From a virus, in IMG/VR virus record IMGVR_UViG_3300032285_003008, positions 1 to 26,258 of that record: DNA of 26,258 nucleotides; one strand, 5' to 3'. The position numbers and the translations under genes are program-made. Below are positions 1-5,537 of this stretch, piece by piece. Within the stretch, counting starts at the first letter, position 1. Each line of letters starts with the position of its first letter. The notes under the pieces were generated by a model, which saw only the letters and a program-made list of their open reading frames with translations, ran no database searches and was not told the DNA's origin.

Positions 1-1
1 C

Positions 2-232
2 CTGCAGCTCAAAGGCCGCTATACTCTTGCCAGCCGCTTGGCAGCTGCGCAGGCCGAAAGCAACGCCGCCGCACGTGACGCGGTGTTGGACATCGGCAAG
101 ATGATGGCACGCCGCAACCGCCGTGGCTGCTATGACGCCATGGTGCTGGCGGCTGCGCACTATCGCAATGGTGGCGAGGCTGCGCTGGCGGCGCATTGGG
201 ATGCGCGTGCGAAGCGCTTGGCGGGGGGCTGA
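2..232 (+). CDS. Small phage protein of unknown function, 5' end outside window
   Basis: The frame is open from the first bases of the window, so the true start is probably upstream. The visible part is about 76 residues, rich in Ala and Arg (for example DIGKMMARRNRRGCYDA), and is predicted to be mostly helical. It has no signal peptide or membrane segment. A TTG at 38 could in principle start a 64-residue version, but nothing resembling a strong ribosome binding site precedes it. The protein-like composition and its place at the head of a same-strand series of small genes support it. I do not recognise a family. Confidence 0.55.
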   Translation: MQLKGRYTLASRLAAAQAESNAAARDAVLDIGKMMARRNRRGCYDAMVLAAAHYRNGGEAALAAHWDARAKRLAGG

Positions 233-380
233 TGCCGAGGCTGATGGCGATGACGTGGCCGAGCTACCTAGCAGCGAACAAGCATGGGAGGCTTATGAGG
301 CTGGCGTGTGCGACGCTATCCATGCCGACTTGGCAACCTACACTAATGAACACTACGGCATTGAAACTGCCGATAGCTGA
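201..380 (+). CDS. Small acidic protein of unknown function
   Basis: A 59-residue reading frame whose C-terminal two thirds are acidic and protein-like (for example SSEQAWEAYEAGVCDAIHAD). It starts inside the preceding gene. The ATG at 201 is my choice; a GTG at 255 would give a 41-residue version without the Arg-rich beginning. A competing frame opens with an ATG overlapping the previous stop (232) and runs to 477, but its composition is Met/Arg/Trp-heavy, as expected of a shadow frame. An 83-nt gap without a recognisable element follows. The function is unknown and the start is uncertain. Confidence 0.4.
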   Translation: MRVRSAWRGADAEADGDDVAELPSSEQAWEAYEAGVCDAIHADLATYTNEHYGIETADS

Positions 381-463
381 CAATCCGGCAAGGCGGCGTC
401 ACTCCGGCGGCGTGCGCTTTGCCCGATTGCCATGCTGGCATTCGACAACGAAAGGGAAAGACA

Positions 464-682
464 ATGAAACCTCATAACGGCCATCGCTCGTGGAACGCAT
501 GGAACGTGTGCTTGTGGCTGCACAATGACGAATGGTTGTATCGCAAGATGGTGCTTACCATGGATGCACACAAAACCAACGCTTCGGCGGCGCGTGCTTT
601 GTTGCGCGACTTGGCCGGCCAGCGGACACCCGACGGCGGGCGCTACAATTTCACCACCATTCTCGCAGCGATGGAACACTAA
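464..682 (+). CDS. Conserved small phage protein with a Trp-rich N-terminus
   Basis: A 72-residue protein beginning MKPHNGHRSWNAWNVCLW. The ATG at 464 follows a purine-rich site (AAGGGAAAG) at good spacing, so I reject the longer frame starting at 419. The N-terminal pattern N-G-H-x-S-W-N-x-W-N-V-x-L-W, followed by N-D-E-x-L-Y, resembles a family of very short conserved phage proteins whose role is unknown to me. The C-terminal half is helical (SAARALLRDLAGQ). No membrane segment is visible. It sits 2 nt upstream of the next gene. The reading frame is well supported; the function is not. Confidence 0.75.
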   Translation: MKPHNGHRSWNAWNVCLWLHNDEWLYRKMVLTMDAHKTNASAARALLRDLAGQRTPDGGRYNFTTILAAMEH

Positions 683-684
683 CA

Positions 685-984
685 ATGACACTCACCTACA
701 ATGTGCAATTCAATTCAGGCGGCGTTGTGCGCTTCAAGGCCGAGGTGCCAGCGAAACCCGTGGGCATAGTGGGCGACTATCACAATGGCACGCCATATCA
801 GCCTGACACGGCCGAGGTGCGCGCGGCATTGCCGCATGCCTATCGTCGGGCTTTCGACCGCGCCGCCCTGTGGTGGCAACAAAACAGTATGAGCGGCCGG
901 CATATGCCGCTTATGCGTGAATTGTACGGCGTGAATGGCAAGCCGCTCGGCACACTATTCGCCACACCGAATTGGGTAGCATAG
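685..984 (+). CDS. Hypothetical phage protein
   Basis: A 99-residue protein starting MTLTYNVQFNSGGVVRFKAE. The N-terminus looks beta-stranded, the middle helical (VRAALPHAYRRAFDRAALWW), and the end is short and polar. The ATG at 685 lies two bases after the previous stop, with a weak GGA upstream, so translation is probably coupled. It has no signal peptide, membrane segment or recognisable motif. An 11-nt gap with a strong G-run leads to the next small gene. I do not recognise a family. Confidence 0.65.
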   Translation: MTLTYNVQFNSGGVVRFKAEVPAKPVGIVGDYHNGTPYQPDTAEVRAALPHAYRRAFDRAALWWQQNSMSGRHMPLMRELYGVNGKPLGTLFATPNWVA

Positions 985-995
985 GGGGCTTAACA

Positions 996-1079
996 ATGAC
1001 CATACTCAAAACCCTGGCCGAGGGCCTGGCATTCCTTGTCACGCTTGGCGGCGCCATCTTTTTGGTGGTGGTGCTATGA
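996..1079 (+). CDS. Tiny single-pass membrane protein
   Basis: A 27-residue product, MTILKTLAEGLAFLVTLGGA followed by IFLVVVL. It is almost entirely a hydrophobic helix after a short amphipathic start. A GGGGG run sits 8 nt before the ATG at 996. Its TGA overlaps the ATG of the next gene in an ATGA, which suggests deliberate coupling. Its place a few hundred bases upstream of the endolysin is compatible with a lysis accessory role such as a holin-like or antiholin-like peptide, but that is inference from location. A peptide this short could also be spurious. Confidence 0.5.
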   Translation: MTILKTLAEGLAFLVTLGGAIFLVVVL

Positions 1080-1375
1080 GCAACGGGAAGCAACATAAGG
1101 TTTTGCACACAAAAGCCCGGCGCAGGCCTGACATCATGGAGGTGGTGCGGGCTGGCTATCAGGATGCGGTGCAGGGTCTAGGCTATCGCGCGGCGTATGA
1201 TGCCCTGCCAAGCTGGCAGCAACGCAATTACGAAAGCGGGCGGCTTATGGCTACCGAGTTTCTTGCTACAGCCTCAAAGCCCGCCGCGTGGCCTGCTAGC
1301 GTTAGGCTACCGCGCCGCTTAGAGCCTGTCATTCAAACCGTGGCGCGCTCTTTTGTCCGGCAGCCCCCCGCGTGA
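1076..1375 (+). CDS. Hypothetical basic phage protein
   Basis: A 99-residue, strongly basic protein (MSNGKQHKVLHTKARRRPDI at the start, Arg-rich tail). It is translationally coupled to the upstream membrane peptide by an ATGA overlap. The middle is helical and aromatic (AYDALPSWQQRNYESGRLMA). It has no transmembrane helix and no cysteine pair. The stop overlaps a GTG that could start a further small gene. The frame is convincing from its overlap structure and composition. I do not recognise a function. Confidence 0.65.
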   Translation: MSNGKQHKVLHTKARRRPDIMEVVRAGYQDAVQGLGYRAAYDALPSWQQRNYESGRLMATEFLATASKPAAWPASVRLPRRLEPVIQTVARSFVRQPPA

Positions 1376-1602
1376 TACTGCCCGCGCGTAAACTCATTGC
1401 AACCGCGGCCTCGCTGGCAATTCTGTCATGCGGGGCCGCCCTTTACCTATGGTGGAACAATGATCGACGAGAAGCTCCTCACCGGCCTAGGCTGGATTGC
1501 GCCAGCCATGTGGTCGCCCCTGCTACAGGAACACATGGCGCGAGCCGGTATGACCGCGAAGCCTATCCGGGCTGCTATGGCGCTAGCCAATTTCGGGCAT
1601 GA
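1372..1602 (+). CDS. Possible small membrane protein or lipoprotein overlapping the endolysin gene
   Basis: A 76-residue frame starting with GTG in a GTGA overlap with the previous gene. Residues 6-27 form a hydrophobic segment (LIATAASLAILSCGAALYLW), followed by a charged, proline- and glycine-containing tail. The ILSC within it is close to, but not a textbook match for, a lipobox. The last 140 nt overlap the start of the endolysin in another frame. Overlapping lysis genes of this kind are known for spanins, so an outer-membrane spanin is one possibility. The overlap also means much of this sequence could be a shadow of the endolysin. No clear ribosome binding site is visible. Confidence 0.3.
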   Translation: MILPARKLIATAASLAILSCGAALYLWWNNDRREAPHRPRLDCASHVVAPATGTHGASRYDREAYPGCYGASQFRA

Positions 1603-2092
1603 GACACAGGGCGGGCGGCGGCTTGTCGAGAGCCTAGACTACAGCCCGGATCGCCTCGCGGCCGTGTTCGGGCCTCGCGCCACTACGCGGGCGCTCGATG
1701 CCTGCCGCCGGGTTGGACAGAAAGCCGACCAGCAGACAATCGCTAATGAGGTGTATGGCGGCGATTGGGGCGCGCGGAACCTTGGAAACAAGATGCCTGG
1801 CGAGGGGTTTGCATTTCGGGGGCGGGGCTTGATCCAGCTTACGGGCCGCTGGTCCTACGCGCGCGTGGCTAACGTGTTGGGCCGCGAATTGACCGACGAA
1901 TGGGTGGAAAGCATCGGCACGCCGGCGGGGGCTGCTGAGAGCGCGTGCGTTTGGTGGAGCAGGATGGGGTTGAACGATTTGGCCGACAAAGGCGACCTGG
2001 CCCGCGTGCGCAAGGCGGTCAATGGCGGCGCTGTAGGGCTGGATGACGTGAAGCACCGCTATGACCAAGCCCGCGCGCTGCTAGTGGGGTAA
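1460..2092 (+). CDS. Endolysin, glycoside hydrolase family 19 (chitinase-like)
   Basis: A 210-residue enzyme of the GH19 fold, used by many phages to cleave the peptidoglycan glycan strand at lysis. The general-acid glutamate is E48 in NFGHETQGG, which matches the HExxGG pattern of phage GH19 lysins. It is followed by the usual VESLDYS segment. The second conserved block, FRGRGLIQLTGRWSY, is at residues 119-133 with NEVYGGDWGARNLGN before it. There is no signal peptide, so export would need a holin. The ATG at 1460 has GGTGG six bases upstream; the longer frame from 1397 adds a non-homologous tail and is rejected. It is the last gene of the left arm and converges on a minus-strand gene. The length is typical for a single-domain phage GH19 lysin. 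Confidence 0.93.
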   Translation: MIDEKLLTGLGWIAPAMWSPLLQEHMARAGMTAKPIRAAMALANFGHETQGGRRLVESLDYSPDRLAAVFGPRATTRALDACRRVGQKADQQTIANEVYGGDWGARNLGNKMPGEGFAFRGRGLIQLTGRWSYARVANVLGRELTDEWVESIGTPAGAAESACVWWSRMGLNDLADKGDLARVRKAVNGGAVGLDDVKHRYDQARALLVG

Positions 2093-2135
2093 CGTATACC
2101 TTGCGCGCCTTGTGAGCATCGTTTCGCGCGGGATT

Positions 2136-2333
2136 TTAATTGGTTTTGGTTTTCATCCCGCGTTTATCCTTCTTTTTTTTGCCTCTACCGTTTGCCCATT
2201 GGCGTTTTTGCCCGAGTCGCAAGGCTATTTTCATGCGTTCAGCCTCGGTTAGGGACGCAACCTCTAATTCCGTGAGGTTTGCCCTAATCATTTCATTAGG
2301 CGTGAGCCAGAACCCACTAAAATTAAGAGCCAT
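2136..2333 (-). CDS. Small basic protein of unknown function
   Basis: A 65-residue protein, MALNFSGFWLTPNEMIRANL at the start, with an acidic helical middle and a very lysine-rich tail (residues 48-64). The ATG at 2333 is preceded by AAAGGAAG at ideal spacing, which makes it a credible gene although it stands alone. It converges with the endolysin, with a 43-nt gap. In that gap, GCGCG at 2103-2107 could pair with CGCGC at 2125-2129 ahead of T-runs as a weak terminator. The 5' side is the long gene-free stretch with the UUCG hairpin. The basic tail would suit nucleic-acid binding, but no domain is recognised. Confidence 0.65.
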   Translation of the reverse strand: MALNFSGFWLTPNEMIRANLTELEVASLTEAERMKIALRLGQKRQWANGRGKKKKDKRGMKTKTN

Positions 2334-2346
2334 GCTTGCTTCCTTT

Positions 2347-2421
2347 GCTCTGTTTGATGGGGTGAAGCTGGAGGCTGGGCACAGTTCCCCTTCCGAAGAA
2401 GGGGTTGCTCTGTTTGACGGG
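2347..2421. repeat. Pair of 15-nt near-identical direct repeats 60 nt apart
   Basis: GCTCTGTTTGATGGG at 2347-2361 recurs as GCTCTGTTTGACGGG at 2407-2421, differing at one base. The pair brackets the perfect hairpin at 2387-2404. The left copy lies immediately upstream of the ribosome binding site of the minus-strand gene at 2136-2333, so both copies are probably in or near its leader. They could be protein-binding sites. Confidence 0.55.
2387..2404 (-). promoter_or_regulatory. Perfect hairpin with a cUUCGg tetraloop (minus-strand RNA)
   Basis: On the minus strand the sequence is CCCCTTC-TTCG-GAAGGGG, a perfect 7-bp stem closed by the exceptionally stable C(UUCG)G tetraloop. No T-run follows, so it is not a standard terminator. 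It lies about 55 nt upstream of the start of the small basic gene and would fold in its 5' leader. A role in RNA stability or as a protein-binding element is possible. Confidence 0.5.
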
Positions 2422-2701
2422 TCCCATCAGTACGCCATCAGCCAGTCACCTTGCATTGCACCTCTAAAAGCCCAGGCTACCCGACGAGGGGGGCATTGGT
2501 GCAGTATCCTGCCTTTCGGCGCGGCGCTCGATAGCGGGCCATGCAAGCAACCCATCTATCTCCCCGGGGACGTTCGCTCCCCGCTTCTCAACCCGGTAAA
2601 CCGGGCATCATTCCGCCATGCCCTTGGCTTCGCATTGCCCATCACGCTCCTTATGGCGTTCTGGGATGCCCCGCATATGGCGGGTGGCTATAAACCACCC
2701 C

Positions 2702-2730
2702 TTGATTGACATAAGGTTTAGGCCTATAAA
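2702..2730 (+). promoter_or_regulatory. Rightward sigma70-like promoter
   Basis: TTGATT at 2702-2707, a 17-nt spacer and TATAAA at 2725-2730 form a good match to the bacterial housekeeping promoter. It points rightward, antisense to the replication-like operon, with no plus-strand gene downstream. The hairpins that follow suggest a short RNA product. Confidence 0.5.
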
Positions 2731-2736
2731 GAACCC

Positions 2737-2817
2737 CTGAGGGCCGTAGGCCAACCCCTTATGTGCCGAGGGGTTCGAGAGGGTCGCCTTGTCGAGGGGC
2801 GGCCCTTTCGCCGTTTT
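2737..2817 (+). ncRNA. Candidate small non-coding RNA of about 80 nt
   Basis: The start is inferred at about 7 nt beyond the -10 box at 2725-2730. The first hairpin pairs AACCCCT (2753-2759) with AGGGGTT (2769-2775). A second AACCCCT at 2732-2738, mostly upstream of the inferred start, could compete for the same arm if transcription begins earlier. The second hairpin pairs GGGTCGCC (2781-2788) with GGCGGCCC (2798-2805), an 8-bp stem with one G-U pair. It is followed by TTT and, five bases later, TTTT, which resembles an imperfect intrinsic terminator. It ends 10 nt short of the 3' end of the gene on the opposite strand. No open frame of note exists inside. The evidence is structural only. Confidence 0.35.
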
Positions 2818-2827
2818 AGATACCCAA

Positions 2828-3562
2828 TCAATCGTCGCGCTGCAAGCCCTTTTGCAGATTATCCAGCCGGATGCGCGCCGCCTCGGCATAGCTACTGCCG
2901 CTGTCGATCACGCGCTGGTAGCCCGCCATCAAAGCCCCGAGGCTCACAGGCGCTGCCCTATCCGCGCGTTCAGGCCGCATACGGTGCTCGCGCTCTGCTA
3001 TGGCCGCTTTCATGCGGTCGATCATCGCCTGTGTCTTCGCGTCATCCAGCGCCTTTTGCTCGGGAGTTAGGTCAGTGAAACTCACCTTTTTGGGAGCCTC
3101 CGGTGGCTTCCGCCGCGCGATGCGTTCCATCGCTAAAACCTTGCTGAACAGCCGGTTAGCCTCCGGTTGCACCACTGCCAGCACCTCGGATGCACTCGGC
3201 CAAAATTTACTCGCGCGCGCTAGGTCTATCAGCGCATCTTCTGTGAAAGCCTGTGCCGGAACCCTAGCGCATGCCTTCGCCACGGCTGTGGCCCATACCG
3301 CCGATTCCCGCGCGCTGGGAGGGTTGCTGAAGCCCGCGTGGATAGGTGCCACCCAGGACAGGATGAACGGCCCTGTGGGCGGCTGTAGAGCGCCCCTAGC
3401 CTGTTTTGCGGCCCGCTCAGCCTCTGCCACCAGTGAGGGGGCCAGCGCCGGCGGGCTATACTCACCGGGGCCAGTGTTAGCCTCCCGCCGCTGCTCATCT
3501 GCCACGGCCAGGCTAAGAGGCTGCGATAACTGCGGCATCCGCCTGACTACAATGTCACTCAT
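2828..3562 (-). CDS. Putative phage replication accessory protein (helicase-loader-like)
   Basis: A 244-residue protein. Residues 85-135 are helical and contain ARASKFWPSASEVLAVV. A phenylalanine-tryptophan-proline-serine turn leading into a helix recurs in phage primosome and helicase-loader-type proteins, so a replication role is inferred, weakly. Residues 165-205 are charged and probably coiled (LTPEQKALDDAKTQ onward), and the C-terminus is a helix of about 30 residues. The N-terminal 60 residues are low-complexity. It has no Walker motif, so it is not a DnaC-type ATPase. It is the last gene of the leftward operon and overlaps the upstream 36-codon gene by 8 nt. Confidence 0.6.
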   Translation of the reverse strand: MSDIVVRRMPQLSQPLSLAVADEQRREANTGPGEYSPPALAPSLVAEAERAAKQARGALQPPTGPFILSWVAPIHAGFSNPPSARESAVWATAVAKACARVPAQAFTEDALIDLARASKFWPSASEVLAVVQPEANRLFSKVLAMERIARRKPPEAPKKVSFTDLTPEQKALDDAKTQAMIDRMKAAIAEREHRMRPERADRAAPVSLGALMAGYQRVIDSGSSYAEAARIRLDNLQKGLQRDD

Positions 3563-3665
3563 CCCAGCCCCCCATCATTTCGCGCCAAGACGCGGCCACG
3601 GCAATAACCCCGCCAATGAGCGCCCCGAGGCACCCGGCCATAAACAGCCCTGCAATGGTCCACAT
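3555..3665 (-). CDS. Small single-pass membrane protein
   Basis: A 36-residue product starting MWTIAGLFMAGCLGALIGGV, a glycine-zipper-like transmembrane helix followed by a short acidic, tryptophan-containing tail. The ATG at 3665 overlaps the preceding stop as TGATG, which fixes the start; the longer frame from 3770 merely reads through the upstream gene. Its stop overlaps the next gene by 8 nt. It is locked between two putative replication genes. Its function is unknown; membrane tethering of the replication apparatus is one speculative idea. Confidence 0.55.
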   Translation of the reverse strand: MWTIAGLFMAGCLGALIGGVIAVAASWREMMGGWDE

Positions 3666-4144
3666 CAGAACAGCTCCTCCGCGCTGCTTTCGACGATCGG
3701 CTGCACCCGCCGGGCCAGGTCTTCCCTGTTGCCCACGGCCATATCCTTGCCAACGAAAAGCCCGCTCCACCCGTTTTCAATGCTTTGCCGGATGATGGCA
3801 GCGGGGTCGTGGCCCAGCCCGTAAAAACCCTCCAGCCGCGCGATGCAGAGAACCTTCGCGTGGGCCGTCCACGCCTTGCCGCTCTTCGCGGCGCGATATT
3901 GATCCCATTCCAGCCAGGCATCTGCCGGGATGCAGGGCGGCACCTCTACGCTTTCAACGATCCGCATGGCCGTCTTGTTTGCCGCCCGCTTGGGCTTGAC
4001 CGCGCTGCCGAATAGCTCGCCCTTCAGCCCCTCTTCCAGCAACCGCCGGCCCACATAGCTGCGCGTGTGCTCTGTGCGCTGGCTGATAGCCTCGATTGCG
4101 TCAAATATCTCATCCGGCACCCGGATCGGGATCGTTCTGCTCAT
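3665..4144 (-). CDS. Ribbon-helix-helix protein with a primosome-type C-terminal motif
   Basis: A 159-residue protein. Residues 2-40 (TIPIRVPDEIFDAIEAI, then helix TRSYVGRRLLEEGL) fit a ribbon-helix-helix DNA-binding fold: a basic beta strand followed by two helices. Residues 74-130 end with DPAAIIRQSIENGWSGLF. The pattern QSI-x-NGW-x-GLF, preceded by W-x-x-x-R and a tryptophan-containing helix, is common at the C-terminus of phage replication initiator and primosome proteins. It is the first gene of the leftward operon, with AAAGGGG eight bases before the ATG. Direct repeats just upstream could be its own operator. The combination suggests an initiator or a regulator of replication; the fusion is noted as unusual. 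Confidence 0.65.
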   Translation of the reverse strand: MSRTIPIRVPDEIFDAIEAISQRTEHTRSYVGRRLLEEGLKGELFGSAVKPKRAANKTAMRIVESVEVPPCIPADAWLEWDQYRAAKSGKAWTAHAKVLCIARLEGFYGLGHDPAAIIRQSIENGWSGLFVGKDMAVGNREDLARRVQPIVESSAEELF

Positions 4145-4187
4145 TGTATGCCCCTTTCACATTGTGCGCACTGTGCGCCTTGTATGC
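4144..4187. repeat. Clustered short direct repeats at the start of the ribbon-helix-helix gene
   Basis: TTGTATGC occurs at 4144-4151 and again at 4180-4187. TGTGCGC occurs at 4163-4169 and 4172-4178, including the palindrome GTGCGCAC at 4164-4171. Ribbon-helix-helix regulators typically bind short tandem or inverted repeats near their own start, so these are candidate operator sites for autoregulation. They lie directly over the putative leader of the gene. Confidence 0.4.
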
Positions 4188-4205
4188 GTAGGGGGTTTTG
4201 GTCAG
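4179..4205 (-). promoter_or_regulatory. Weak leftward promoter candidate
   Basis: On the minus strand CTGACC (4200-4205) and TACAAG (4179-4184) are separated by 15 nt. Each matches the sigma70 consensus at four of six positions, and the spacing is short. It would drive the replication-like operon starting at 4144. The left arm of the 12-bp inverted repeat overlaps it. Confidence 0.3.
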
Positions 4206-4361
4206 GCTTGCAAGGGGGGTTCCGCACTGGCATAACGTCCGGGCGGGTTTTGTCCTTTTCCCCGCATTGGTCTCTTCCCAAGCTATAAACTTGCCCTAGC
4301 CTCACCGCTGGGGCTTTTTTTTGCCTTTGCGCATTTTCCCGCTTGACCCGACCAAAACCCC
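4192..4361. repeat. 12-bp perfect inverted repeat, candidate operators
   Basis: GGGGTTTTGGTC at 4192-4203 is the exact reverse complement of GACCAAAACCCC at 4350-4361. The right arm fills the spacer of the rightward promoter and the left arm overlaps the leftward promoter candidate. A related GGGCGGGTTTTGTCC lies between them near 4242. This placement suits a regulator acting on both divergent operons. Confidence 0.5.
4298..4322 (+). terminator. Rho-independent terminator, rightward
   Basis: AGCCTC (4298-4303) pairs with GGGGCT (4310-4315) around a six-base loop, with one T-G pair, followed by a run of eight T. It lies upstream of the rightward promoter, so it would stop transcription entering from the left, such as antisense RNA across the replication operon. 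Confidence 0.65.
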
Positions 4362-4370
4362 ACCTAAAGT
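4343..4370 (+). promoter_or_regulatory. Rightward sigma70-like promoter of the recombination operon
   Basis: TTGACC at 4343-4348 and TAAAGT at 4365-4370 are separated by 16 nt. It is 38 nt upstream of the first gene of the long plus-strand operon, whose ribosome binding site GGAAAGGGA starts at 4391. The inverted-repeat arm at 4350-4361 lies entirely in the spacer, a classic repressor position. Confidence 0.5.
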
Positions 4371-4407
4371 GTGTGTCGCGCCACAAACCAGGAAAGGGAC
4401 AGCGCCA

Positions 4408-4632
4408 ATGGAAGAGGTTTTTTTCGGCAAATATCACGATAGCGGCGATTACTGGCAGGTGTATCTCGATATCGGAGAGGATACGGCCCAGATACAGGTC
4501 GTGCTGGATCATGATGACGAACAGCTTGTGCGTGACATCGTTTGGCTGCCGATCCAGATGCTTCCCGCTTTGGCTACGGCCATTAACGGCTATTTCGCTG
4601 GCACGAAGAAGCTGGTGGAGGTGGTGATATGA
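4408..4632 (+). CDS. Small acidic protein, first gene of the rightward operon
   Basis: A 74-residue acidic protein (MEEVFFGKYHDSGDYWQVYL at the start). It appears to be beta strands followed by a helix (LPIQMLPALATAINGYFAGT). The ATG at 4408 follows a strong GGAAAGGGA site; the longer frame from 4321 starts inside the promoter region and is rejected. Its stop overlaps the exonuclease start in an ATGA. Leading an operon of DNA recombination genes, it may be a DNA-mimic or regulatory protein, but that is speculation and no family is recognised. Confidence 0.7.
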   Translation: MEEVFFGKYHDSGDYWQVYLDIGEDTAQIQVVLDHDDEQLVRDIVWLPIQMLPALATAINGYFAGTKKLVEVVI

Positions 4633-5537
4633 GCGGTTTTAGCGCCGACGAGCGCCGCAGCGCCTGGTGGAGCACCGATAGCCGCCGCGCCGTGTCTGGC
4701 AAGGCATTTGAGGTGGTGGCCGAGAAGATTGGCAAGTCCGAGCGCCCCGATCTGAGCGAGGTGGAGGTGGTTCAGATGGGTCTCCGCATGGAAGCCACCA
4801 TCGCAGCCTTTGCCAGCGAGGAATTGGGCCAGCTTAAGGCTCTGGGCGATGCGGTTGCCACCCACCGGCAATATCCGTGGCTTAAGAGCCATGGCGACTA
4901 TATGGCTCAGGACAATTCGTTCCTCGTGGAGTGCAAAAACTACAACGCGCTGCATATCCACAACTATTCAGAGCCTGGCGAGCCTGTGCGGGTTCCCAAC
5001 GCCGATTGGGCGCAGTGCTGCCACGAAGCCGCCTGTTTCGGCGTGTCTACCGTCTATCTGTGCATCCTGTTCGGCGGGCAGCGGTTTCGCACCTTCCGGC
5101 TGGATTTCTCAGAGGATGAGATGGAAGGCCAAATCCAGAAGATGGCAAAGCTCTGGGCCATGGTGGAAACGAACACCCTGCCTGACCCGGAAAGCGTGTC
5201 TCAGTGCAAAGCGGCCTACCCGGCCAGCACTGAGGGCATCGCCACAGCCTCTCTGGAACTTGAGCAGGCCGCTAAGAGGCTTGCCGGCATCAAGGCGTCC
5301 ATCAAAGCCTTTGAGGCCGAGGAGGACCGCCTACAGACGGCTATACAGCGCGCCATGGGCGATGCCGGCGAAATGCACACGCTGGACGGGCGCACCCTCG
5401 CCACATGGAAGAGCGCGAAGCCCTCCAAGCGTTTCAGTGCGGACCTGTTCAAGGCCGCATACCCAGACATCTACGAGAGTTTCGTAGTTGAGCAGCCGGG
5501 AAGCCGGCGTTTCTTGTTGAAGGAGAGAGCAGAATGA
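4629..5537 (+). CDS. YqaJ-type viral recombinase exonuclease (PD-(D/E)XK nuclease)
   Basis: A 302-residue protein. The nuclease core is in residues 1-170. E55 is in MGLRMEATI, D90 in SHGDYM, and E101/K103 form the E-x-K of FLVECKNYN, followed by Q129 in DWAQCCHEA. This order matches the YqaJ/lambda-exonuclease-like viral recombinase fold, which resects double-stranded ends to expose single strands for an annealing protein. Residues 205-260 are a predicted coiled coil and the C-terminus (residues 262-302) is a small extra domain. The RecT-like annealing gene lies two genes downstream, forming a typical two-component recombination system. ATGA overlaps couple it on both sides. Confidence 0.85.
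   Translation: MSGFSADERRSAWWSTDSRRAVSGKAFEVVAEKIGKSERPDLSEVEVVQMGLRMEATIAAFASEELGQLKALGDAVATHRQYPWLKSHGDYMAQDNSFLVECKNYNALHIHNYSEPGEPVRVPNADWAQCCHEAACFGVSTVYLCILFGGQRFRTFRLDFSEDEMEGQIQKMAKLWAMVETNTLPDPESVSQCKAAYPASTEGIATASLELEQAAKRLAGIKASIKAFEAEEDRLQTAIQRAMGDAGEMHTLDGRTLATWKSAKPSKRFSADLFKAAYPDIYESFVVEQPGSRRFLLKERAE

Larger units (their letters stand above)
2334..2827. other. Gene-free regulatory stretch of about 490 nt
   Basis: This is the longest stretch without a convincing gene in an otherwise tightly packed genome. It holds two copies of a 15-nt repeat flanking a UUCG-type hairpin (2347-2421). It also holds palindromes such as CCCCGGGG near 2563, CCCGGT/ACCGGG near 2595 and GGGTGG/CCACCC at 2682-2700, plus a rightward sigma70-like promoter (2702-2730) followed by two further hairpins. 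Frames crossing it on either strand lack ribosome binding sites and protein-like composition. It could be a control region, a replication origin or a small-RNA locus. It lies just downstream of the replication-like operon. Confidence 0.5.

Noticed and set aside
232-477. Plus-strand frame with an ATG overlapping the previous stop
   Set aside because: Composition is Met/Arg/Trp-rich and unlike its neighbours. The alternative frame at 201-380 is more protein-like, and the next gene has its own ribosome site at 451-460.
2140-2709. Long plus-strand frame across the gene-free stretch
   Set aside because: No ribosome binding site, composition not protein-like, and it runs antisense over a well-supported minus-strand gene.
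2608-2712. 34-codon minus-strand frame (M-S-I-K-G-W-F start)
   Set aside because: Looks slightly protein-like, but there is no ribosome binding site, it overlaps the promoter and hairpin region, and nothing around it supports a gene.
3000-3824. 274-codon plus-strand frame opposite the replication-like operon
   Set aside because: A shadow of three tightly overlapping minus-strand genes, with no ribosome binding site.
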